This document shows positions 43,373-51,647 of a stretch of DNA of 64,000 bases, in pieces. Below the pieces are notes generated by a model, which was not told the origin of the DNA, did no database searches, and saw only the letters and a list, made by a program, of their open reading frames with translations. Source of the DNA: Lachnospiraceae bacterium (GTDB lineage: Bacteria; Bacillota; Clostridia; Lachnospirales; Lachnospiraceae); NCBI GenBank assembly GCA_017399685.1, contig JAFQBM010000028.1, positions 62,001-126,000 of the forward strand, read 5' to 3'. How positions within the stretch are numbered: position 1 is the first letter of the stretch; each line of letters begins with the position of its first letter. The translations under genes were made by a program, and so were the position numbers.

Positions 43373-43411
43373 CACCCTCCCGTAATTTTTTTACGGAAGG
43401 GTGTTTTTTCT
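43371..43411 (+). terminator. Strong plus-strand-facing terminator with no plus-strand gene before it
   Basis: AACACCCTCCCGTAA pairs with TTACGGAAGGGTGTT (one mismatch), followed by TTTTTT on the plus strand. On the minus strand only a poor T-tract follows, so it is oriented against plus-strand transcription. It may stop antisense RNA from the ATPase region or insulate the pair from tsf. Confidence 0.7.
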
Positions 43412-43530
43412 CATTTAATAGTACCTTGCTTTGTGTAATTGGGACATTTCCCTTTTCAATTTCAATAGCTTCTAGTAATGTTCTAACAAAAAAAGTATAG
43501 ATTAAAACCTACAATTCAGTCATGATACAC

Positions 43531-43566
43531 AAAAACCCTTGATTTCATAACAAAATCAAGGGTTTC
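43531..43566 (-). terminator. Terminator of rpsB-tsf
   Basis: On the minus strand AAACCCTTGATTT pairs with AAATCAAGGGTTT, followed by TTTTTG, 31 bases after the tsf stop. Between it and the next hairpin (43412-43530) there is a minus-strand open stretch (LLEAIEIEKGNVPITQSKV) without start signals that may be a gene relic. Confidence 0.85.
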
Positions 43567-43596
43567 ATAAACTCAAATATTCAATTAACTAAACTC

Positions 43597-44709
43597 TTAG
43601 TTTCCAGCCATCTGCTTTGCAACTTCAGCAGCGAAGTCTTCTTCCTTCTTCTCAAGTCCTTCACCAGTCTCGAAACGAACATACTTCTTAATGCTGATGC
43701 TTGTGCCTACAGCCTTAGCAACACTTTCAACATACTGTGCAACAGACTGCTTTCCATCTTCAGCCTTAACATATGTCTGATCTAATAAAACGATTTCCTT
43801 AAGTTGTTTTGCAACACGACCATCTACAAGTCCTCCGAAAATCTTGTTACCTTCGATAGCTTCTTTATCAGCTACTGCAAGACCTGCTAATGCTACCTTA
43901 GCTGCTTCTGAAAGGAAGTTTGGTAAATACTTCATATTATCCTTCTTCTCTTCGTACATAGCGATATCTTCGTCTGACCATACTTTATCATTCACTGCTT
44001 TTTCAAGTAATCCTTTTAAGATTGGCATTGGAAGTGAGAATGGATCATTTAATGCACTTTCAACTGTAGTCTTTCTTAACTTATCAAGTTCATCTTCAGA
44101 AATTTCATTTCTGCTTGTGTATTCTGGATTAAGAGCTGCAACCTGCATTGCAACATTTCTTAAGCACTCTTTAACTTCATCTGAATTAGAATCTGTATCA
44201 GCTTCTACTAATACACCAATCTTTCCACCAGCGTGGATATATGAAACAACAAGTCCATCTGTTGTAACCTTTGCAAATCTTCTAATGTTCATGTTTTCAC
44301 CGATCACTGCGATTTGTGAAGCTAATTCTTCTTTCACAGTCTTAGCAGTATCAAGTGCCCAAGCTTCATCTAAGAATTCTTCAATAGTCGCTGCGTTAGT
44401 TGTTGCAGCCTGAGCAGCTACATTAGCAACATAGCTCTTGAATGTATCATTCTTAGCAACAAAGTCAGTTTCTGAGTTAACTTCTACGATAGAAGCAACC
44501 TTTCCATCTTCGCTTACGTTAGTCGCAACAATACCTTCTGCTGCAATTCTTCCAGCCTTCTTAGCAGCCTTTGCAAGACCTTTTTCTTTTAAATAGTCAA
44601 CTGCTTTATTCATATCGCCGTCTGTTTCAGCAAGTGCCTTCTTACAATCCATCATTCCGGCACCAGTCATTTCTCTAAGTTCTTTTACCATACTTGCTGT
44701 AATAGCCAT
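43597..44709 (-). CDS. tsf: Elongation factor Ts with a central insertion
   Basis: Exchanges nucleotide on EF-Tu. Typical parts are MVKELREMTGAGMMDCKKAL, VNSETDFVAKNDTF (the TDFV motif contacting EF-Tu) and YIHAGGKIGVLVE. At 370 residues it is about 60 longer than common Firmicutes EF-Ts (about 300-310). The extra part lies around residues 230-300 (DPFSLPMPILKGLLEKAVND, then EEKKDNMKYLPNFLSEAAK) before VDGRVAKQLKEIVLLDQ. It is probably a lineage insert. ATG 44709 follows GGAGG. Confidence 0.94.
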   Translation of the reverse strand: MAITASMVKELREMTGAGMMDCKKALAETDGDMNKAVDYLKEKGLAKAAKKAGRIAAEGIVATNVSEDGKVASIVEVNSETDFVAKNDTFKSYVANVAAQAATTNAATIEEFLDEAWALDTAKTVKEELASQIAVIGENMNIRRFAKVTTDGLVVSYIHAGGKIGVLVEADTDSNSDEVKECLRNVAMQVAALNPEYTSRNEISEDELDKLRKTTVESALNDPFSLPMPILKGLLEKAVNDKVWSDEDIAMYEEKKDNMKYLPNFLSEAAKVALAGLAVADKEAIEGNKIFGGLVDGRVAKQLKEIVLLDQTYVKAEDGKQSVAQYVESVAKAVGTSISIKKYVRFETGEGLEKKEEDFAAEVAKQMAGN

Positions 44710-44787
44710 TTTTATCTTCCTCCATATTTAAAAAATAGCCTCAGCCTGCCTAGCAGACCAAGGCCTTACTTTTAATGATATCTTAAA

Positions 44788-45510
44788 TTAAGCTTCTTCT
44801 ACTTCTTCAGATTCAACTACTGCATCAGCGCCCTGATTTGCTTCGATAACAGCATCTGCCATCTTAGCAACGATTAACTTAACAGCTCTGATTGCATCAT
44901 CATTACCAGGAATTACATAATCTAATTCTTCTGGATCACAGTTAGTATCAGCGATACCTACTAGTGGAATTCCTAAACTGTGAGCTTCCTGAATACAAAT
45001 TCTTTCTTTTCTTGGATCAACAACGAAAATCATATCTGGGATAGTTTTCATTTCTTTGATACCACCTAAGTTCTTTTGTAACTTAGCTTGAAGTTTCTTT
45101 AATTCAATAACTTCTTTCTTAGGTAATACATCAAAAGTACCATCTGCTTCCATAGCTTCGATTTTCTTTAATTGTTCAATTCTACCCTGAATTGTCTTGA
45201 AGTTAGTTAACATACCACCTAACCATCTTTCGTTAACGTAGTACATTCCACATCTTTCAGCTTCTGACTTAACAGAATCCTGAGCTTGTTTCTTAGTTCC
45301 TACAAAAAGGATCTTTCCGCCTTCAGCAACACAATTCTTGATTGCTTCGTAAGCTTCATCTACTTTACCTACAGACTTCTGTAAGTCAATGATATAAATA
45401 CCATTTCTTTCAGTGTAGATGTACTCAGCCATCTTAGGGTTCCATCTTCTTGTCTGGTGTCCAAAATGTACACCGGCTTCTAACAATTGTTTCATTGAAA
45501 TAACGCTCAT
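44788..45510 (-). CDS. rpsB: Ribosomal protein S2
   Basis: 240 residues, complete: [50 protein letters not shown] and [19 protein letters not shown] are the family signatures. GGAGG lies six bases before ATG 45510. It forms a two-gene unit with tsf, behind its own promoter and terminator; pyrH does not follow. Confidence 0.98.
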   Translation of the reverse strand: MSVISMKQLLEAGVHFGHQTRRWNPKMAEYIYTERNGIYIIDLQKSVGKVDEAYEAIKNCVAEGGKILFVGTKKQAQDSVKSEAERCGMYYVNERWLGGMLTNFKTIQGRIEQLKKIEAMEADGTFDVLPKKEVIELKKLQAKLQKNLGGIKEMKTIPDMIFVVDPRKERICIQEAHSLGIPLVGIADTNCDPEELDYVIPGNDDAIRAVKLIVAKMADAVIEANQGADAVVESEEVEEA

Positions 45511-45611
45511 AATATACCTCCATGGTTTTCTCTTCTGACAGCCTCATATTCTTAGGTTATCTTTCACACCATCCTAAAAATCCGCCGTCATGTATTTTTT
45601 TACCGTTAGAA

Positions 45612-45640
45612 ATTTTAACACAAATAAATATCATTTGCAA
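45612..45640 (-). promoter_or_regulatory. Promoter of rpsB-tsf
   Basis: TTGCAA (45635-45640) and TAAAAT (45612-45617) with a 17-base spacer, minus strand. It overlaps the 3' end of the preceding gene and gives a leader of about 95 bases with a small TTAGG/CCTAA hairpin, possibly used for S2 autoregulation. Confidence 0.7.
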
Positions 45641-46139
45641 GTCTTTTTTTTGATTTAGTAATAATTCTAGCAATTTCTTCATAAGATGCATCTGATGGGA
45701 TTTCAAATGTTCCAACATTTACCCTCAAACTGTATCCGTTGTTATGTAGATAATAACTAAATTTTATTACATCATCAATTATTCCTAAATCATATAACAT
45801 ATTAGCAACATCCTCAGAAGTCATTCCTTTTGTGATATCGATAGTAACAGTTTCTTGTACTACTACTTCCTTATCCTCTGAAGCATTCACAGTAGAATCT
45901 TCCTTCGAATCATTTGTATTTTGTTCTGTAGGATTCTGATGCTCTGTACTCTCTTCCTTTGTAGCATCCTGTTTTAAAAACGAAGAATCTTCATCCTGAA
46001 ATACCATATTTAACTGTTTTGCACGTTCTATTACATATTCATCACTAATTTGATTACTACCTTTAAACACAATAAAAAGGACACAGCAGGTAACAATCAT
46101 ACCCACTGAAAATCCTTGTAAAAAATCTCGTACTCGCAT
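45615..46139 (-). CDS. Membrane-anchored MltG N-domain-like protein
   Basis: 174 residues. A single N-terminal membrane helix (about 10-26), a charged Ser/Thr/Glu linker (50-95), then a domain TSEDVANMLYDLGIIDD, FSYYLHNNGYSLRVNVGTF and ASYEEIARII. This is the LysM-like part that precedes the catalytic domain in MltG (YceG), but the catalytic domain is absent. It could bind glycan near new wall or regulate. It is the last gene before rpsB, at the end of the flagellar cluster. Confidence 0.7.
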   Translation of the reverse strand: MRVRDFLQGFSVGMIVTCCVLFIVFKGSNQISDEYVIERAKQLNMVFQDEDSSFLKQDATKEESTEHQNPTEQNTNDSKEDSTVNASEDKEVVVQETVTIDITKGMTSEDVANMLYDLGIIDDVIKFSYYLHNNGYSLRVNVGTFEIPSDASYEEIARIITKSKKRLANDIYLC

Positions 46140-46252
46140 CTTTCTCCTCCTGTTGCTTTAAACGAATCTAAGCCATTTCATTCATAGCAACATCTTTCAT
46201 CATTGCAGCTTATGATAAATCTTTTCCTTCGATTATCACTCACTAAACTTCT

Positions 46253-46999
46253 TTACTTGTTTTTTTGAGAAAATAAATCAACCACTAACTTTACTTCACC
46301 CTTACCTAAATTCAATTTCTTCGCAATATCTACAATAGAAACTCCATCCTGGTACAGTGCGATAATTTGTTCGTTATTGTTCTCTCTGCTTGTTTCCTTT
46401 GATGAATCATCCTCTTCTTTTTTCTTGGATGGCCTCTTTGTAGTGGCTTTTGTTTTTGTTGCAGAAGCAGATTCCTCTGTAGCTGATTTAGAACCTGCAG
46501 ACTTTCTTGTTCTGGATTTCGTTGGCTCCGTTTTAGAACCTGCACTTTTTTTCTCTGGCTTTTCGGTATTTTCTATTTCTTTTACTTCTTCTAATGAATC
46601 CATTTCTTCTTTTGAAAGCTTTGCTTGATTGTTTTTCTCTTGCATTAATTTTTTTATTTCAGCTTCTTTTTCATTTAACATGTTATATAAAAACATAATT
46701 TCTTTATGAGTTTTATCCATTTCACCAAGAACGGTATCTGAAAATTCACCTACTGCCATTAATTTCTCATTAGAAATTTTCTCAAGTTTATCTTTTGCAT
46801 CCTCAATCTTATCCTGAGTAATCTCCACGATTTCAATAGAAGCATTTTCAATCAAAGACTGCTTTTCTTCTTTTGTAAGATTCATTTTTTCAAATTCTTT
46901 TTCAGAATCTGCCTTTTCCTTATATTGTGGATTCATAAAAAGGGTAGATATAAATATTAAAATTCCCACTATCAATAAAGTTATAATTGCTGTCTGCAT
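46253..46999 (-). CDS. DUF6115-type membrane-anchored coiled-coil protein of the flagellar cluster
   Basis: 248 residues. Membrane helix at 4-20, then a long acidic coiled coil (about 30-140), a Lys/Ser/Thr-rich repeat-like region (KKSAGSKTEPTKSRTRKSAG, 148-200) and a final HTH-like segment IIALYQDGVSIVDIAKKLNL. The combination is known from clostridial flagellar operons as DUF6115 (from memory); function unknown. The C-terminal helix-turn-helix resembles resolvase-like HTH but probably mediates protein contact. Confidence 0.7.
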   Translation of the reverse strand: MQTAIITLLIVGILIFISTLFMNPQYKEKADSEKEFEKMNLTKEEKQSLIENASIEIVEITQDKIEDAKDKLEKISNEKLMAVGEFSDTVLGEMDKTHKEIMFLYNMLNEKEAEIKKLMQEKNNQAKLSKEEMDSLEEVKEIENTEKPEKKSAGSKTEPTKSRTRKSAGSKSATEESASATKTKATTKRPSKKKEEDDSSKETSRENNNEQIIALYQDGVSIVDIAKKLNLGKGEVKLVVDLFSQKNK

Positions 47000-47013
47000 C
47001 TTTTGGTATCCTC

Positions 47014-47358
47014 CTAAACCTTGATATCAAAATTTACACGTTCTACCTGAGAACTATCATGAGAAGAAGAATTCTCTTTTATTTCACTTTTATCCTCTGT
47101 TTTTTTCTCTTTCTTTTGATTCTTTTTCTCTCTTTTTTGATATTCATTATTGCCCTTTTCTTTGGCATCATACTTATATTCATTGAAAGACGCAGAGTCC
47201 TTTTTTATTACGATTTCTTGTTGCTTTTTTACTTCTTTTTCTACCTGTTGTCCAAACTGCATATGTTCCTGAACCGCTCTCTGGTTTTGCTGCTGTTGAA
47301 TCTGACTCACAGATTCTGTTCTATTTATGGACATTTGCATATCTATTGGTCGAATCAT
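47014..47358 (-). CDS. Small hydrophilic flagellar-cluster protein, function unknown
   Basis: 114 residues, very polar: Gln-rich start (MIRPIDMQMSINRTESVSQI, then QQQQNQ) and a Lys/Glu-rich middle, ending VERVNFDIKV. No signal or membrane segment. Proteins beginning MIRPIDMQ and ending in FDIKV occur near fapA in clostridial flagellar operons. Spacing is 18 bases after fapA and 14 before the next gene. Confidence 0.65.
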   Translation of the reverse strand: MIRPIDMQMSINRTESVSQIQQQQNQRAVQEHMQFGQQVEKEVKKQQEIVIKKDSASFNEYKYDAKEKGNNEYQKREKKNQKKEKKTEDKSEIKENSSSHDSSQVERVNFDIKV

Positions 47359-47376
47359 AACAATCCTTCCTTCCCA

Positions 47377-48975
47377 TTATAACGGTTTTACTACAATTTC
47401 TGCCCTGTCCTTTTCAATACGGACAAAATTTTCCTCATTTTTCATTGCCATAACATGGTTAATGATGGTAATTCTTACACCCGGATGAATGATTCCTTTT
47501 GCCATTACTTTACATTTACTATATTTCTCATAATCTTCCTTTAATTCATCCATTCGTTGATTATATTCTTCTACTTCCTTTGAAACAACTTCTTTTTGCT
47601 TCATGGTATTCTTTAATAAATCAAGTTTATCTTGTGGCAATGCCTGGCCTTTTGTCAGAATTTTTTTATAATTAAGTATTAATTCATCCATTTCTTCCAT
47701 TTTCTCATTGTTTAGGTCAATTTTTGCCGACAAATCCTTCATTTCGGCCATAATATCATAATCAGGACCCAAATATAGTTCTGTAGCTGTTTCCATATTG
47801 GAACCGATACTTCTGGAAATGATATTCGACTTGGTTGAAATTTTCCCTCCAGTGATATAGGCATTCTTACCCTCTAATACAATGTCACCATCTGCATGAA
47901 CCTTACTATGCAGTATCGTATCTGTCTGTATTTTACCTCCAACTTTAACATTGGCACTCTCGATAAATCTTGCTACCAGATTTCCTTTCGCTTCTACCTG
48001 TCCTTTGTTCATTCCCTGAATTCCACGTTTTAAAATAATCTGTCCTTCTGCACAGAGATTTGCACCCTCTACTACACCATCAATAATAATATCCCCGGTA
48101 CATTTTATAGAAAAGCCAGTTCTAACAGAACCTTTTACATGAACAGAACCATTATACTCAATATCTCCTGTACTAACGTCAACATCCTCTTTTACCTCAT
48201 AAACATTAGAAACATAGATTCCACTTTCCGCAAAAACAACATGCCCATCGCAGGTACTATATAATTTGCACTCATCTGCAGTAATCGCCGTATTTTCACC
48301 TGCTTTCAATCTTAAAACCTTTGGCATCTTAGGGGAAATCGTTTTACCATATAGATTCTTACCATCAATACCAAGAACTTCTTTCTTTAAGATAGCAAGA
48401 ACTTCTCCCCTTTTCACATGACTTATCATATCCAGGTTATGGAAGTCCACAGAACCATCTTCATTTAACTTAGGAGTTGCCTTTTTCTTAAGCTGCACAT
48501 TATATTTAATCACAGCATCATCTCCTGGCACTACTGGTAATCCCTCTGCAATCAAATAAGTATGACAATATTGTCTTGCTTTTAAATGTCTCTCAATTAC
48601 ATCATCCGAAATTCCAAATTCAATCCCTTTTACCTTGAGATCGTTTAAGATTTCTTCCTTAGTCATTAACGCTCCCTTAGAAGATGGAGGATAAAAACGA
48701 GCAGTTGCTCTCATAGCGGATTCATCAATCTCAACCTTCATGGTTTCATTAATTGGAATAATATCAGCATCACTGATTTTCATTTCCATTCTTTCACTTA
48801 AATTAGCCACGGCAGATTTTATTGCCATGGCATCAATATCATTAATCAACTCTTTTTTGCATAAATCCAAAATTTCATCTACTACTATCTTATTTCCGCC
48901 CTCCATAGGTGGAAACAGACGAAGATAAGCACCATCTTTTTTTGCTTCTATTTGAAAAAAACCATCGATATACAT
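47377..48975 (-). CDS. fapA: FapA family protein (DUF342)
   Basis: 532 residues from ATG 48975, which has GGGAGGG eight bases upstream; the frame to 49023 overlaps fliA and is less likely. The body is the DUF342 beta-solenoid of short Gly-spaced turns (GSVHVKGSVRTGFSIKCTGD, IIDGVVEGANLCAEGQIIL), followed by a coiled coil (about 420-490). Polymer-forming or scaffold-like; linked to flagellar genes in Gram positives and to cell-shape control in Vibrio. Exact role unproven. Confidence 0.85.
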   Translation of the reverse strand: MYIDGFFQIEAKKDGAYLRLFPPMEGGNKIVVDEILDLCKKELINDIDAMAIKSAVANLSERMEMKISDADIIPINETMKVEIDESAMRATARFYPPSSKGALMTKEEILNDLKVKGIEFGISDDVIERHLKARQYCHTYLIAEGLPVVPGDDAVIKYNVQLKKKATPKLNEDGSVDFHNLDMISHVKRGEVLAILKKEVLGIDGKNLYGKTISPKMPKVLRLKAGENTAITADECKLYSTCDGHVVFAESGIYVSNVYEVKEDVDVSTGDIEYNGSVHVKGSVRTGFSIKCTGDIIIDGVVEGANLCAEGQIILKRGIQGMNKGQVEAKGNLVARFIESANVKVGGKIQTDTILHSKVHADGDIVLEGKNAYITGGKISTKSNIISRSIGSNMETATELYLGPDYDIMAEMKDLSAKIDLNNEKMEEMDELILNYKKILTKGQALPQDKLDLLKNTMKQKEVVSKEVEEYNQRMDELKEDYEKYSKCKVMAKGIIHPGVRITIINHVMAMKNEENFVRIEKDRAEIVVKPL

Positions 48976-48991
48976 AAAATCAACCCTCCCA

Positions 48992-49756
48992 TTATCCCAT
49001 AAAAATCGCAATATTATTTCCAAGCTTTTCCTTTAATTTTTGTATGGCTCTGGTATGTAACTGCGATATTCTGGATTCTGACACTTCCAGTACCATACTG
49101 ATTTCTTTTAAAGTAAGTTCTTCATAATAATATAATTCTACGACTTTACGTTCTTTCTCTGTCAAACCGTCCAGAGCTTTGATTAAAATGTCCTTTAATT
49201 CCTTCTCTTCATATGCTGATTCCGGCATATCAGATTTTCTTCTTCTACTATCATCAATTCCAATCTCGGCCCCCTGTTCTACAAATTCTTCCAGGGAAGC
49301 AACATTAGATATATTCGTTTGCTCTAACCACTGAAGTAATTCATCTACAGATAATTCCAAAAAACCTGCCAATTCCTCTTCGGTGGCTGGACGGTTTAAC
49401 TTAGCCTCCAAAGAAGACATGGCAGAATCAATTTTCTTTTGTTTCTGCCGCACAGATCTTGGAATCCAGTCCATTTTTCGAATCTGATCCAGAATCGACC
49501 CTCTGATTCTAAGACTGGCATAGGTTTCAAACTTAATCCCTTTCTCATAATCAAATTTATCAATGGCATCAATCAAACCAAAAATACCATATCCAACTAA
49601 ATCATCAAATTCAACTGTATACCCCAAATACATGCTTAAACGACCAGCAACAAACTTAACGAGAGGTGCATATTCAATGATAAGTTTTTCTTTTATACTA
49701 CTATCTTTTGTTTTTGAGTATGTTTCCCATAGCTTGTTTTTTTCTGCTTCGTCCAT
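48992..49756 (-). CDS. fliA: Flagellar/motility sigma factor (sigma-28, SigD)
   Basis: 254 residues. Region 2 has YAPLVKFVAGRLSMYLGYTV and DLVGYGIFGLIDAIDKFDYE with FETYASLRIRGSILDQIR and DWIPRSVRQKQ; region 4 has EKERKVVELYYYEELTLKEI and ESRISQLHTRAIQKLK. The RSVRQK feature is typical of FliA/SigD. It directs late flagellar genes such as flagellin. AAGGGG precedes ATG 49756. Location at the distal end of the operon is as in Bacillus. Confidence 0.95.
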   Translation of the reverse strand: MDEAEKNKLWETYSKTKDSSIKEKLIIEYAPLVKFVAGRLSMYLGYTVEFDDLVGYGIFGLIDAIDKFDYEKGIKFETYASLRIRGSILDQIRKMDWIPRSVRQKQKKIDSAMSSLEAKLNRPATEEELAGFLELSVDELLQWLEQTNISNVASLEEFVEQGAEIGIDDSRRRKSDMPESAYEEKELKDILIKALDGLTEKERKVVELYYYEELTLKEISMVLEVSESRISQLHTRAIQKLKEKLGNNIAIFMG

Positions 49757-49769
49757 ACACTACAACCCC

Positions 49770-50039
49770 TTATTTTTCTTTTTCTTTCGCAGACACGTTC
49801 TGATCGTCCTCTTCCTTCTCTTCTTCTAAATCGATATCCGTAGATACCTCTTCCTTCTTTTCCGTTGTAACTTTAGTAACAATTGCTGTCCCTATGGCAC
49901 CTATGATATAGGATGCAATTAAAATCAGCAATAACGATTTTAAAAAAAATAAAGTTTCTACTCCATTTATAATATTTATAATACATGTAATCAAACATGC
50001 TACCAAAACAACAAATGGTGTGATATATCTGACTCTCAT
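49770..50039 (-). CDS. Small membrane protein, function unknown
   Basis: 89 residues with two membrane helices (about 6-26 and 31-54) and an acidic, Glu/Lys/Asp-rich cytoplasmic tail. AAGGAG precedes ATG 50039. It sits between cheD and fliA, where Gram-positive flagellar operons often carry a short membrane gene (compare swrB position). Homology to SwrB cannot be claimed from the sequence. Confidence 0.65.
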   Translation of the reverse strand: MRVRYITPFVVLVACLITCIINIINGVETLFFLKSLLLILIASYIIGAIGTAIVTKVTTEKKEEVSTDIDLEEEKEEDDQNVSAKEKEK

Positions 50040-50054
50040 AAGTCTGCTCCTTAA

Positions 50055-50540
50055 TTAAATGTAGCTTATTTCCTTACCAACAGCCTTTATTTGCAAAAGA
50101 CCTGTTTCTGGAGAAAACACAATAGTTCGACCATAATTTTTGCCTGTATCAGAAGCTAAAATCGGGATTCGCAGAGTCTCTAATTTTTGAACCGTAGCTT
50201 CCACGTTTCTATCCCCGACTTTTGTTAAATCACTGGAACCTGAAAAACTAAACATCTGAGCTCCACCTGCAATCTTTGCAGTCAAACTTTTTATGTCTGC
50301 CCCTGCTGTTTTTAATTCATGTATCAATTGGTCAATCCCTGTATCTGCAAATTTTGCTAAATTCGAATTATTTCTAATCTGGGTACTGTCCGGTAGCATA
50401 ATATGAGCCAGCCCAGCAATTTTATTCCTCTTATCATATAACACAATCCCTACACAAGAACCCAAACCTAATGTGGTAATGGAATCCGGTGCTTTACAGA
50501 TATTTAAATCGGCCATTCCTACGCGTATCACATCTGCCAT
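50055..50540 (-). CDS. cheD: Chemoreceptor glutamine deamidase CheD
   Basis: 161 residues. Catalytic C29 in LGSCVGIVLYD and H46 in GLAHIMLPDS are both present. KIAGGAQMF and NYGRTIVFSPETG follow. It deamidates receptor Gln residues and also pairs with CheC in adaptation. The next gene upstream, cheC, ends six bases before its start. Confidence 0.96.
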   Translation of the reverse strand: MADVIRVGMADLNICKAPDSITTLGLGSCVGIVLYDKRNKIAGLAHIMLPDSTQIRNNSNLAKFADTGIDQLIHELKTAGADIKSLTAKIAGGAQMFSFSGSSDLTKVGDRNVEATVQKLETLRIPILASDTGKNYGRTIVFSPETGLLQIKAVGKEISYI

Positions 50541-50546
50541 AAATTA

Positions 50547-51167
50547 TCACCCTATATGTAAAGATTTTAAAATTGTATCATATGATGCCACATCTGGAAT
50601 CAAGATAAAGTATCCTGAAACGGCCCTGTCTTCCTCAAAAAAACGAGATTCAATCAGTAAGGCTTCATCTCCCATTTTTCCAAATTCAATGGCAGGTACA
50701 CTCAATATGGCTCCTGCCATATCAATACTTAAATGAGGAATCGATTCTATAACCTTAAGTCCGGTTAATCCAGCCAAAGCATTCAGATAAGCTCCAACTA
50801 TAATATTGCCAAGCTCATGTAATGCAGATAACTTCATTTCCGAAAACTCTTCCTCGCTTCCATCATCAAATCCCATCATAACAATATCAATAAGATGATT
50901 AGCAGCAGATTTTTCTAGCATAAACATCATCATACCGGTTAAATCTCCTTCAATCCGGCACATAATTCCTATTACGATATTTTCAGCTCCACCAACTATT
51001 TCAGTAAGCTCATTAAAGCCAAGTAGACGTACCTGAGGTACGTCCATGTTGACTTTATTTCCAATAATTTGTGCCAATGCAGTAGTTGCATTTCCGGCAC
51101 CAATGTTACCGATTTCACTAAGAATATCTAAATTACGACTATAAATATCTTTAATATCACTTGACAC
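50547..51167 (-). CDS. cheC: CheY-P phosphatase CheC
   Basis: 206 residues with two active-site helices: LDILSEIGNIGAGNATTAL and MKLSALHELGNIIVGAYLNAL, each with the E-x3-N catalytic pair. This double arrangement is typical of the active CheC. VIGIMCRIEGDLTGMMMFML joins them. Start GTG 51167 shares one base with the cheW stop and has AAGGTGAT upstream. Confidence 0.95.
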   Translation of the reverse strand: MSSDIKDIYSRNLDILSEIGNIGAGNATTALAQIIGNKVNMDVPQVRLLGFNELTEIVGGAENIVIGIMCRIEGDLTGMMMFMLEKSAANHLIDIVMMGFDDGSEEEFSEMKLSALHELGNIIVGAYLNALAGLTGLKVIESIPHLSIDMAGAILSVPAIEFGKMGDEALLIESRFFEEDRAVSGYFILIPDVASYDTILKSLHIG

Positions 51168-51634
51168 TAATTATCACCTTTTTCTTGTTCGCTAATTACA
51201 CCATTAATATTTAAAAGTGAAATTAATTCATTATTATATTTTCCTACGCCTACTAAATATGAATTTAAATCGTCTTTCCCATATTCATATGCAACTTTTT
51301 CGACCTGATTTTCCATTAAGGTAACAACTTCCTTTACCTCATCTACTATAATCCCAACCAAGGCTTGTTGTTCTGTTTTAATAATGATGATTCTGGATTT
51401 TTTAGTTATTTCATCATCTTCCAAATTAAATTTCAGACGAATGCTCATAACCGGCATAATCTCTCCACGCAGATTAATTACACCTTTAAAGTAAGGTTGT
51501 GCCTTTGGTACTCTGGTAATTCTCTGCATACGAACAATATTATCTACATATTTAATATCAATGCCATACTGTTCACAACCAAGTTTCACTACAATGTATT
51601 GTTTTCCTTCATCCATGATTTCTTGATTTTCCAT
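51167..51634 (-). CDS. cheW: Chemotaxis coupling protein CheW
   Basis: 155 residues: QYIVVKLGCEQYGIDIKYVD, TRVPKAQPYFKGVINLRGEI and GIIVDEVKEVVTL are the SH3-like CheW blocks. It links receptors with CheA. AGGGGG precedes ATG 51634. It is 13 bases after cheA. Confidence 0.96.
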   Translation of the reverse strand: MENQEIMDEGKQYIVVKLGCEQYGIDIKYVDNIVRMQRITRVPKAQPYFKGVINLRGEIMPVMSIRLKFNLEDDEITKKSRIIIIKTEQQALVGIIVDEVKEVVTLMENQVEKVAYEYGKDDLNSYLVGVGKYNNELISLLNINGVISEQEKGDN

Positions 51635-51647
51635 CTTTTAAGCCCCC

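Noticed and set aside
44788..45510. Possible antisense genes over ribosomal and flagellar genes (several long plus-strand frames)
   Set aside because: These frames are Ser/Thr/Ile-rich mirrors of well-supported minus-strand genes, with no ribosome sites.
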